This document shows, piece after piece, positions 23,325 to 34,100 of a DNA stretch of 64,000 nt (position 1 is the first letter of the stretch; every line of letters starts with the position of its first letter). This stretch comes from Steinernema hermaphroditum. Lineage: Eukaryota > Nematoda > Chromadorea > Rhabditida > Steinernematidae. The notes beneath the pieces are model-generated. The model saw only the letters and a list, made by a program, of their open reading frames with translations. It did no database searches and had not been told where the DNA came from. The DNA is taken from contig CM059622.1 of NCBI GenBank assembly GCA_030435675.1, forward strand, positions 14,694,001 to 14,758,000. Reading direction: 5' to 3'. The position numbers and the translations under genes were made by a program.

Positions 23325-24077
23325 TTTATGAGATTTGTTGATAATATTTTTTCTCCAAACTTAGGCACTGAATGACGGTGAGTTCTTGTGAGGTGGCAGG
23401 AGATGTGATTGGCCTTGACTAAAGTACAGATCAGAACGCATTGCAAAAAAATCACAAAATATGTCGCGAATCTTGGACTCCAATGGACTTTCATTAACAC
23501 GAAAACCACCCTTTCAGAAAGCTTTCGTATCGATTGCAATACTAAAAGATACAACTGTCCGCAATGAGGTCACTATGCCACCTTTTTACAGTGTCCTTAA
23601 GTCCAAAAAAAGGCTAAGTGAGTATCACTTATAGTTGCCCTTCCTCATCGTCGGTGGTCTCCAAGACAACGTGATAGACTCAAGAAGCCCTCCATGTGTT
23701 TGCCGAGCAAACATCGGCTCTCCAATGGCGTTCCCAACTTGTTCCTTCCGAGACAACTTTGTATGCAAACAGTCGACGACCTATTGTGCCTCGATTCGTC
23801 TTTGATTTTCGCACGCGTCCCCTCCTCGACTTCTCGGCGACGTGTCGAACGACGCGATAATTACAAGGAGGCGGAGCGAGCTGCTCCAGGACGCTCCGGC
23901 GGCCGACGAGCAGTGCGCCCCTAAGCGGCGAGGACGGACAGTCGTCGGACCTTGAAGACGGTGGCGTCGAGAGTCCTTTTTTGGCGATCAAAATGTTGGC
24001 GCCTGTGCCGACGCGGCGACCTTCGCGCCTTATCTGTGCGACATCGACACTTACGACGTGTTTTAGGACAAGTAGCC
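23325..24077. other. Intergenic and daf-36 5' region with GC-rich patch
   Basis: AT-rich to about 23780, then GC-rich to the daf-36 start. Two in-frame ATGs (24078 and 24099) are available for daf-36, and TTTTAG at 24061-24066 may be a trans-splice acceptor. Confidence 0.4.
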
Positions 24078-27000
24078 ATGGGTGCCCGCGTCTCCAACAT
24101 GGCGGCGTCGCCTTTTGCCACCGGTGCGGCCATCGCTTTGGCCTTGGCTGTGTACCTACTCTACAGGTGGATCGTGAGGCCAGTGAACAGAGTGAAACGT
24201 CTCGGAGATTTGGGATTTCACTTTGGAGAAGAAGTGAGTTTGTTTCAAAGGATAATCCACAAATTATGTTGATCTTTTGTTCTTCAAATCAGGAAGCTGT
24301 TCAGCATGCTTCTCTGATGAGCTTCTTAGCTGATAAGCATTTGAGCGTAGACCTTGCCGAATATGTCACATGGTATGAAGCTAACATGTCTCAAAAGTCC
24401 ATGTGTAGAGTAGGGTAGGAATGCTTCTCTATTGCTCTCAAAGTGTGGATACACAAGATATAAACATAGGTGCACAAAAGAGGTGCAAATGTGCGTGCTT
24501 CACTTGTACTCCCAACTAGGTCTAAGCGGCTTAGTTCTGGATGAATTGCTAGTTCATAGATTTGGCAACCCGTGGTGGAAGTAGCTTCTATAGTGAGATC
24601 CATATCCATACTCGTCTCAGCCGAACTTCAGCCCTTTTTTGGGAACTCATTTTCATTTGTTCGATTTCTTATGTTTATGTTTTGCTAGCCAGTGTTGTCG
24701 ATTTTGGACCGACCGTAAAGACTGTGAAGGCTCAAGTGTGGTAGTGGAATCCAGTGACGCAGATCGAGTCCGATATCTAAACGGGTGTGGGCTCGAGTTT
24801 CGAGTTCGGACTCGTCGTTATCACTGGCTACCACTACCACACATCTAATCATCGCTGCCACTTCTTGCTGGGGAGCGTTCTTCACGTTTAACGAACCTTC
24901 TTATTCCTGTGAGGCACTTTGCAGCCTTATATGAAAATCTACTGTTCAATTATATGGGGACCCGGGCCGGTTGTTGAAATCGAATATTTCAAAGGCGATC
25001 GATTCGCATCCACTAAGGCTTCGAGACCGACAGCCCATCAAATATCTACCGAGTTAGACTAAATAAATAGAATAAAGAGGATTCCATAAGCGCTAATGTT
25101 GCCGCCCTCAGAGTAATAGGTCCCTATTGGTGGGTTATCGGAAATCAACAAGATCTTCTAGAGTGAAAAGACGAAACTTTAATTGTAGAGACAACCAATT
25201 GTCTACCGAGTTAGACATGAATAAAAGAGCTTGCCGTTCGCAAGACGTGCAGTGCCTCCATCCGACAGGCCGCCAGGCCTTTCGTGTGTTTACTACCGGT
25301 ACACTGCGCTGTCGGCAAGGCAACTTGGCTTCTAGTACCTAGAGGGTCGCGCACAGCAGTCCATAATGTACATAGAAGTTATCGTTTTTTTTCGGCTGAC
25401 TCAAACTTCCCGTTTTCTGCTCCCTAATTGTTGTGGCTTAATTCTAGAGCATCAATGTATACAGATGGATGACAACTGTTGCTGTAGAAGCGCCAAAAAC
25501 ATAGGTCAACCTTTTTTTTTTGCAGAAATGCTAAGTTCAGATTTTTTCTTAACCATTTCGATTTTTTACTTCCTGTTGGCATTTGTCCTTTGTGGTTCGG
25601 TTCGATTCGTTGCTTCCTTGACCACCATCCAACATCGATTGTTATCACTGCCGCCGTTGTTCAACAACTCCCGTTCTCTAAAACCTTATCAGCATCCATA
25701 AAATCAAAGGTGACAAAAGGGTGCAGGAACCGCTGATAGGGACTCCCACTGTTGCACTCATACGATACACGTAATATTTGCAACAATTTCGATCTCGATC
25801 TTTATGTTAACTATGTTTCAGTTAACAGGCCGATACAAGGAGAGCCAAATAGAACGCATGAAGAGGCTCAGGGTGCTGGGAGAGTTGCCGCCGGTCTATC
25901 CCAACGGATGGTTCTGCATCGCCGAGTCCGGAGATGTTGCGCCGAAGGAAATTAAGCCGATTATCTTTATGGGTATGTCCTTTAGAGCAAGTCAGACTCT
26001 GTGATAAGCAACCACATAGTATACTTAGAGGTGGGTGGAAATCTGATGCTAACTATGCGATTTGGTTTCTTATCGCAGAAAGATGGTATTCTTCTGTGTA
26101 CCCGACTGCTACGACTGATAGATAAGGAATAAGGAAAATGCAGGTGATCGCAATACACGGCTGTAACAGGGCGAATAGGGTACAAGAACGCAACTCTCTT
26201 TGTTCTCTTTTTGTGTTAAGGGGCTTAGCCGTATTTCGTTGATAACGACCGGAGACGTGCTTTTTATGCATTTTTCTGACTCCGTCTACGATAACAAAGG
26301 GAGATTAGGAAGTAGTGACGTGAATGGCAATTTTTGTTTGATAATAGATAGTTGTTTTCGAATAACTGTGAAAATACACTCCAGAAACAAATGAAATGCG
26401 AACAATTATGCATTAAAAAATTGTAGAAACTGCATTATAAAACAATAAAAAATCTTTCGACCTCGGCAGGATTCGAACCTGCAATCTTCGGTTCCGTAGA
26501 CCGACGCGTTATCCATTGCGCCACGAGGCCACAGAGTTTCCCCTTTAGGCAGTCCTAATGACTTCGAATGGTTGTTTCAAGTTTTGCGAATCTTCCTTGT
26601 TTTCACATTTTACCAATGGATCATGGCGAGTCAGTAAAATAAAATCTCTTAAAATCAAAATGGCAGAGAAAAAATATTACTGATCTCAAGAGTAGCTCTA
26701 GTGATTCATGTCTCTTTTCATTGCACGTGAACATGACTCCAATTTGAAAAGCAAACCAAATCGGGACTGCTGAGAACAATGGAGAACAGTAAGTTAACAA
26801 GCAAGGAAAGGAAAAGCAAGAAAAACAAAAAGTTCTTCCCATGCCGGGAATCGAACCCGGGCCGCGTGGGTGAAAGCCACGAATCCTAACCACTAGACCA
26901 CATGGGATGGCAAAGGTTTATTCTGCTACATTGTATTAGTTCTTACTCCTGGTCAAGAAAATGATCTGCTACATCATCATCCTTTATTTTTCGAGGTCAG

Positions 27001-28247
27001 ACTAGGTGACTGCTAAGAAGGGAACCTTGGTTGCTTTTTTTCCGGTTCCACGTTCCGACTCCCTTCCCAACCACTCCTTTTTGTTCTCTCCGTTTCGTAT
27101 TTGCTTATCATCTATCCGTTCTTTAGGAGAGCAGCTGACCCTTATCCGCTCCGAAAACGGCAAAGTCCACTTAATTGACTCCTACTGCCCGCATTTGGGC
27201 GCCAACTTCAACGTCGGCGGCCGAGTGGTCGACGGAAACTGCGTCCAGTGTCCCTTCCACGGCTGGGTGTTCTCCGGAGAGACGGGCAAATGCACGCGAA
27301 TCCCTAACTGCGAGGGAAGCATCCCAGAACAAGCCAAAGTCAGCGTTTGGCCTGTGAAAGAGGTTAACAAGTGCATTTTCGTCTGGTATTCTGTCCTTTC
27401 CTCCTTTCCCATTTAACGATTCACTTTCTTAGGTACCACTGCGACGGCCACGATCCTGAGTGGGAAGTTCCAGAAATCCCCGAAATCACCAACGGGAACT
27501 GGATCTACAAAGGAAGGACCGACCACGAAATCCTGTGCCACTGTCAGGAGATTCCCGAAAACGGCGCCGATATCGCCCATCTCAACTACTTGCATCTCAT
27601 CGGAGTCAACGAGGGCAACAACATCACAAGGATAGAGATGAGCAAAGCGGAGCCTCTCGTCAGGCACGTGTGGAACGGCAAATGGGAGCCGGAGGCGGCT
27701 CCGAACCAGCATGTCAGTGCGATGTATCTCAAACAGTTCATGACGTTTGCCGGATTCCCCATTCCCCTCACTTACAGTGATCTCAAAGCTATTCAGGTAA
27801 GCAAACTGGAGCCCCCTGAATTTGTGGTTCTATCGATTATGTCATTCTAGATCGGTCCTGGAATTGTCCACATGATGTTCGACTTCGGTTTCCTCGGCCG
27901 TGGAATCGTCATGCAACATGTCACCCCAGAAGAGCCAGTCCAACAAAGGGTCCGGTTCACCATGTACGCCGATCTCAACGACGCTTTTGCCAAGTTCTTC
28001 TTAATCAGCGAGGCCAATCACGTAAGGTTCTAAAACACGTCCCTTTCTGTAAGAAGTTATTTAGTTCGAACGTGACATCTACATTTGGACCAATAAGCGG
28101 TACATCAAGAATCCACTCTACGCCAAGAACGACGGTCCCATCGGAAAGCATCGTAGATGGTTCAACCAGTTCTATGGTGAGAATAGTCCGCGTTTGAACA
28201 AGGATGGAACGTTGACGAACAGGCCGATTTCGATCAATGACTGGTGA
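24078..28247 (+). CDS. daf-36: DAF-36/Neverland Rieske oxygenase, 427 aa, 6 exons
   Basis: Orthologue of DAF-36/Neverland, which converts cholesterol to 7-dehydrocholesterol, the first step of dafachronic acid synthesis in nematodes and of ecdysteroid synthesis in insects. Exons 24078-24233, 25822-25972, 27127-27385, 27433-27796, 27851-28021 and 28065-28247 join in phase. It has an N-terminal membrane anchor ([14 protein letters not shown]), then [13 protein letters not shown], the Rieske [2Fe-2S] site CPHLGAN...CPFHGW (C-x-H and C-x2-H), and the mononuclear-iron motif [12 protein letters not shown] with Asp and two His. It ends RPISINDW. The length is typical of the family. Intron 1 is 1.6 kb; intron 2 (25973-27126) holds two antisense tRNA genes. 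Start ATG 24078 is preferred over 24099, though both keep the anchor. Confidence 0.96.
26458..26530 (-). tRNA. tRNA-Arg (ACG), in daf-36 intron 2
   Basis: Identical 73-nt tRNA-Arg(ACG), antisense within daf-36 intron 2, with a GATTTTTT terminator. Confidence 0.95.
26836..26907 (-). tRNA. tRNA-Glu (TTC), in daf-36 intron 2
   Basis: Identical over its length to the tRNA-Glu at 22266, antisense in the same daf-36 intron, about 300 bp from the tRNA-Arg. A CTTTTTG terminator follows. Confidence 0.95.
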
Positions 28248-29038
28248 TGAGAGTGTTATGTATAAGGGCGCATTTATGATGAATATAAACTGTATATAAC
28301 TTCTCTTCGCTGTTCTATTGCGAAAGGACATTTATCTCATCGACCAAAAGTTTTATAGCTGACAGATCAGCTCCTACAGAATGGTTGAGAACAGTTCTGT
28401 AATCCGAACTTGAACCCATCAGTAGTTTGGACTTCTTTCCGGACGACACGTTTGAAATATAAAAAATCTCGGTCTCTATAGGAATCACAGACGGTGGCAG
28501 TATACCACTGCACCGTTTAGCTTCCTGAATCAACGGAATTACGCCGTGCAATTACGCTAAACACAGAACACATAGTATGCTACTGTGTATACCAGTAACA
28601 CATGTGAGGGTGTGGATTCAATTACAACTCCTATCCATTTTTTACTGGCGTGCAGGCAGTGACAACGAGGAGAAATGGAAGCGTTGAGAAGGGGGCCCAA
28701 AACCAAAAGTTCACACAAAGAATCGGCCATAAAAGAGAGCGTATCGACATAGCGACATAACACAATATCACCGATTCTCTTCGACCGCCGTGATGCAAAG
28801 CAGACCTCCAAACACTTCGGCAAATTTGTTGATGATAGTCGCTAGACTTCGGAAAGAAACTCCATCACCAACCACAACTTCTGCCAAACCGTCTATCGCT
28901 TACAGTTCTTGTTTCATTCAGTGTGAAGCAATGCTAATTTTTGAATGGAATCGCTTCCTTTCCAGTAGGATCGCTTTGAAGCCATATATTGTGGTTCTTG
29001 TCTCCCCAGAAACATATCTTTCAAGTCTTCTGTGTGCA
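28248..29038. other. Intergenic, daf-36 3' region and SKP1-like leader
   Basis: No further gene was recognised. The open frame ahead of 29039 is in phase with the SKP1-like gene, but its translation has no SKP1 similarity. Confidence 0.4.
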
Positions 29039-29545
29039 ATGCCTTCCTCCCTGCAACTCGAATCCAACGAGGGAGACATCATCCACTTTTCGACAGCTTT
29101 CGTCGCCTATTCGAGCCTCCTGAAACAGATGATTTCCGACTTGGGATTTGATTCGGCTGAAGACGCCATCAAGGAACCAATCCCCGTAATGTCTGTGAAC
29201 AGCTTAACTCTAAAGAACGTCGCCGCCTGGATGGAACTCTTGAAAGAGAAAGAACCTCGATCGGAAGAGCAAGTGTATAAGGAACGTTTTGAGCGATTAG
29301 TGTCGAAGGAAGAAGAGGAACTCTTCGATGGAATCGACAGGGAAGACCTTGCCGACCTCATCCAAGCCGCTTATTTCTTCGATTGTAGTCTTCTGCTTGA
29401 CCATCTAGTCAAGTACGTGGCAAACTCTATTGATGGAATGGACATCGATCAGATTGGTGAGTGGCTTGATTTGGAAGGTGAAGGCAAGAAACGTCGCCGA
29501 ACAGGTTCTTCTAAAAATGACGGTCAAAAGAAAAACCGCAAGTAG
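29039..29545 (+). CDS. SKP1-related protein, 168 aa
   Basis: A SKP1/SKR-family protein, the adaptor that links F-box proteins to Cullin 1 in SCF ubiquitin ligases. The start at 29039 gives MPSSLQLESNEGDI, matching the family's opening beta strand. The BTB/POZ-like fold follows (LLKQMISDLGFD, PIPVMSVNSLTLKNV), and the C-terminal helices read DREDLADLIQAAYFFDC..LLDHLVKYVANSI, close to the SKP1 LFELILAANYLDIKGLLD block. The usual C-terminal F-box-binding WCEEK end is absent and is replaced by a basic tail, KKRRRTG...KKNRK, which could be a nuclear signal. It is intronless, whereas many SKP1 genes have introns, and could be an expanded SKR paralogue. Four F-box-like genes lie in the same window. 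Confidence 0.88.
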   Translation: MPSSLQLESNEGDIIHFSTAFVAYSSLLKQMISDLGFDSAEDAIKEPIPVMSVNSLTLKNVAAWMELLKEKEPRSEEQVYKERFERLVSKEEEELFDGIDREDLADLIQAAYFFDCSLLLDHLVKYVANSIDGMDIDQIGEWLDLEGEGKKRRRTGSSKNDGQKKNRK

Positions 29546-29559
29546 CTCTTGTCGCCTTC

Positions 29560-29760
29560 TGTAGCTACGTTTGAATAAATGGTTTGATATCCTCTTTAAG
29601 CTCTTCAAGGAGAATCGGTGATTGGGAGGCGACTAGAATATCTGAAGTTGGTTAAGGTCTTCTAAGTAGTCGACTCTTGTGGCGACACTTAAATAAATGG
29701 TTTGGTAACCTTCCTAAGCTTTTGATTGGGAGGCGACTAGGATATTTGAGAGGACTTCTA
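29560..29760. repeat. Short tandem duplication in 3' flank
   Basis: The string AATAAATGGTTTG(A/G)TA...GATTGGGAGGCGACTAG(A/G)ATAT occurs twice, near 29573 and 29692. A duplicated 3' flank of the SKP1-like gene is likely. Confidence 0.6.
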
Positions 29761-29829
29761 AACTGAAATTCAACATCTTCTTCCTGGTAACTTCTAATCG
29801 AGCGTTCATATCTTTGGCTGTATCTAAAG

Positions 29830-29936
29830 CTAGTAGAAGTTCCCGTAGAAGACCAGACCTTCGGGCATAAAAGCCAAGCACTGTAACGACTTCTTCAGCG
29901 TTTTATCATAGTCATCCTCGTTGTACTTCGCTGCCA
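29830..29936 (-). CDS. Possible short exon/peptide
   Basis: The minus frame starting at an ATG near 29936 reads MAAKYNEDDYDKTLKKSL... and ends FYGNFY (35 residues). Composition is protein-like, but the frame is short, unrecognised and follows directly after a hairpin. It could be a decayed exon. Confidence 0.2.
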
Positions 29937-29944
29937 TCTTTTGA

Positions 29945-29979
29945 TTTTTTCGATCGACTGTCCCAGTCGATCGAAAAAA
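29945..29979. repeat. Perfect 16-bp-arm hairpin
   Basis: TTTTTTCGATCGACTG - TCC - CAGTCGATCGAAAAAA is a perfect inverted repeat with a 3-base loop, flanked by A/T tracts. Confidence 0.85.
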
Positions 29980-31189
29980 AAAAACATACACATACAAATA
30001 GCAGAGATCGGGCTTGATTTGTGGCCAGGCTTCAGCCATCAGATTACACGCTAAGTAGTTCTGCGTGCTGAAGATGCGTCACCGTTTCGTCTATTGCGCT
30101 ATCCAGGGTTGTCCAGAGGTCATTCCTCACCGACTAATCGGGTCTAACAGGCTTAGAACAGGGATCTTGATCGTCTTCTTGATTATGTCTTCTCTTATGG
30201 GGGGTTTTTTCTCGACTTCGTCCCCAAATCGGAACCCACTTTAATTTAAAGCTTCCCTTTCGGTAGAACGACGGACAATAATATCATTGGGAAATGAGCC
30301 TTTGTTCAGTTCAGAGTTCAGTCAGATAGATGTGAAGGATATGGGAGGCCGATAAACTCTTTAACGAACCGCGTTTTTAGGATAACCACTAACCCTAGGT
30401 TTCATCCCAGGAATCTCACTTTCGGTAACAGTCAAAATGTACTACTGGAATGTAGTTTCCATGGACAAAGTCACAAGAGAAATTCCGAAAAACCTTCGCC
30501 GTCTTAAGTTTAAGAGCGAAGCAGCCCATGAAAACCACTCCAGACGGGGTCCTTGAACAGCTTCTTTTAAGTGACTTCTGTTCTCTTTCGCCCGATTGTT
30601 CACAAAACAATTCAAGTTCCTTGCGGCTACGGCTAATGCGTACACATTTCTTTCTAATTGAACTTTCGAATAGCGGACAGAAAACGCGAATCAGGTTCGA
30701 TTCGATGATCGATGCGCTCATCAGGCGTTCAGCGCAGAAAGTTGGCAATTATGTGTGTGGCGTTGTCAGGAGAGCACAAAAAAGCGTTCGACACGACGTG
30801 ATTAATCGGCTGTCCGTTAGGTGGGAGCTCAAAAAAAAACGCCTATCGAGCCTGTCGCGCGATTCCGCTCAGATTCCGCGGCGCCACTCGACGCAGAGTC
30901 TAATCGCTTTAGGGGCGCCGTCGGTATTACTGCGCTCATCCCACGTCCACGTCCACCTTCACGCGACTCATCTCGTGCTGCCGTTGCGCGACCTTGTCCT
31001 TGCTGTGGCGACAAAACGCCGTCGGCTTTTGACCGTGGCCGTCGCCGCTCCGCCCTTTATTAACGATCGAGAGGTGTTCAGCATCGGGGACGACGACCAT
31101 CCCCCCCGATTCTCGTCGTCCTTTCGATCACTTTCGATAAGTCCTTTCGTGTTTGTTTTCTTCTTCTTCTTCTTCGGCCTCGGAAGGCA
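29980..31189. other. Region upstream of RXR with GC-rich patch
   Basis: Open frames on both strands from 30.8 kb to 31.19 kb reflect GC-rich sequence, and a CTTCTTCTTCTTCTT tract precedes the RXR ATG. No separate gene is recognised. It is probably the RXR promoter and 5' UTR. Confidence 0.4.
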
Positions 31190-34100
31190 ATGGACGATAG
31201 TGGCGCGGCGGATGATCGCGTCAACAGCGAAATCGAATCGCTGCTCAAGTCCTACTTCACGGCCGTAAGTCCGACGGCGACGTCGACGCCGGCGACGGGA
31301 GCCTTCTACTGGCCGCCGAGCACTCAAGGTGAGCGAAAGTTTTTTGCGTTCGCGTAGCGTGGCGCCGACTGGCGCTAATTGACTTTGTGGGAACGGTGCC
31401 ATCCGCGCAAAGCCGATGCGCGATTTGGTTCCTGTTTCGATCGATAGATCGACTGTCATGTAGAGTTCTGAGGGCACAACGACGAAAACTGGCTTTTTTG
31501 GCGGTCAGTGAAAAAAGTATTTGAAATCTGATAAAATGACAAAAAAAACTGAAAAAAGTAGCGCTAGGGCGGTCAGCAAAAAGAGATTTTCAACTCCGAT
31601 AAGGACGGGAAAAAGATGTGCATATAAGGTTCGGTATGTGAATCTGTCAGCCGTTACCATGAGGAACTCCTGGTTATGCTAAAATGGAATCTTGAGACGG
31701 TCTACCGAGTGCACATTCGACTTGAACCATGCCACTAAGGGTACCCTGGTTTCACATAAAGATGACTCATGTGTTTCGACCTTCTGGAAGCTGTTGTACG
31801 AAGATTGAACCACAGTAAACTGTGCCGTAAATTAAACCATACTGTAGTGCCTCGATTGGAGCCTCATTTCCATCCTCTAGATCCATCAAAGAAACTTCCG
31901 CATACTTCCAAAACACTCCCTTTCAAGCTTCTCTTTCTCACAGAAATTTTCTTACATTCCTCAAGGAGGATTCTCCAAAGCTGTTAGGAAATCAGGAAAG
32001 GTACATAAGCCTACTTTGGACGAAAGGCCATTCATCGAATTTTTCGTAGAATGAGAAAATACGTGATCGGTACCGTTATGGTGTTTCCCGTCATAGCTCC
32101 TGTGAGCCTCTTTCACAGGCTTTCCGTAAACTTTTTAGATCTTCTAGGACCATATTCGTACCTTTAGTCATCGCTTCCGGAGAGCGTCACGTAATGCTGG
32201 AGAGCAGAGCTAATGTATCATATCTTTTATGATACTTTTGTGAGTAACTTTTGCAAAAAACGTGGACATATATCTATCACATTTAGCTCATCCTCGTTGC
32301 TAATCAATACATTTTCATTTCCAATAGATTCGACTCACTGTAAACCAAGAAAAGTGAACTGATTGTATGAGTTGTTTTTGGCAAAAATGTAATGGAAAAT
32401 GAGGTTAGATCCAAGGCCACGAGGAGAAAAACGACCAAAATCAAACATAACAGAGAGCAATTTTTGAGGGATTTTGTTATACCTATACCTACAGTCCTAT
32501 CTCGCTTCGCTGTTGCTATCGTATAGTCAATGTTCTTCGTATTATTATCGTGTAGCGTTAAAAAATGTTTTTTTTTTCGTTTTCCGACCGGTCCCTCGTT
32601 TGGATGCTCCCGGAAATGGTTTTCCAGACTTCTGTCTAAAGTGCCCTTTTTGGTACACAATGGTATTCATCTGGCGAACGTGGACTCCTCACTCGGAACG
32701 TCTTTGCAACTTCCTCGCCTCAAGTTCACAGCTGAACGCTCCGCTGAGTTTCGCCGCACTTTTTATGCTAATGCGATGCGACGAGGACAAATTTGAAAAG
32801 TGAAAAGGCGACGTTGTCGTCGCGGCGCTCACAAGACTCTCTTCTTCTTCTCTCTATTTATTCAATTAAATTCCACTTTGCAACGTCGTCGGCGCCACCG
32901 GCGTTGACCTTTATCGCGCGCCGCAATCGTAAAGGTCACTACGCAACACGATTGTCTTTTGATTCTCTCCTCGAAACGCCTATATTTTACACTCAACGAG
33001 GCTGGGAACCCGTTTTCCTCAAGTGCATAATTTGGGCGATGCGCAATGCTCGTTAAATTCCTCCTGTTAACTCCTCGGATGCTTTTCGCAACATGAAGTC
33101 ACAAATCGATGGTCATTGGTTGTATCGCAAGGAAGTTCCCCAGGAAGCGGTTCTAGTAGTGATTCCATTTTGCGAAGACCTCGAATTGAGTGGCCTTAAC
33201 TTGACCGGACATGTTGAATATGGATGCTCCAGCATGGGTCATAATGTTGTCCATGTTAGTTCTCTTCTGTTGTAGTAAAGTGAGGTTCATCTTTGTTAAC
33301 AATAACATCCTTTATGTGTACAATCGTAGACTCAAAAGGGCGCCTAGTCAGTAGGCGCCGGAGAGGGACTACTACCCAGCAAGTTTCTTACAAGAGCGAC
33401 CGACACATGCTGTTACCGAACATGATGAAAGATAAATAAAAATTCGACCTAGCCAATTTTGACTATCAGATTTTACCCAGACGAAGAGCCGAATTTGTTT
33501 CCTCGGTTACTAGTATTCCTCACCCTTCAAATTTCTAAGTTACGTAAAGATTCAGAGGCATATTAGGCAGAAAACCGTCCTTTTGCCTTCAATAGTTCCG
33601 CTTTCTGAGGATTTGAAGGGGCCTGTAGATTTGGATCAGATTTGGACCGTTCCTCGTGGAATTCTCAACGAGATTAGCGAGGTACAATAGCTGTTAGGTA
33701 ACTGGCGACATTTAGGCGGTATAAGAGATTATAAGCAGATAGAACAAAGGGATGACCTCTGTGACGTCATCGCGTGGTTGTTCGCAGAAACCGGTCCAGT
33801 GGTGGGTGGCATACGATCCATGAATCCATGAGGAATTGTCGAAATCCGACTCAAATCTACCGGACGGTTCAAAAATCAGGGAGATGGTCGGAATTGCGGC
33901 TCGTTCCTGGGAGGACGGTTGGAAAGGGGACAACGTTATTCAACAAAGCTGGCCTCATATCATTTGAGATTGCCTAATCGGGATGGGTATTCTTACTTGG
34001 TAGAATTAGGGAAGCGTGTTTAGAAAAGCGAAACAAATGAAAGTGTCTGCAAAAGCCTTAAAACTAGTGGTTATTTACTTAATTGATCTTGGTTTTAGTC

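Noticed and set aside
24289..24418. Extra daf-36 exon after exon 1
   Set aside because: The frame after an AATCAG acceptor is open and in phase, but it has no good donor and no Neverland/DAF-36 similarity; exon 1 joins 25822 cleanly.
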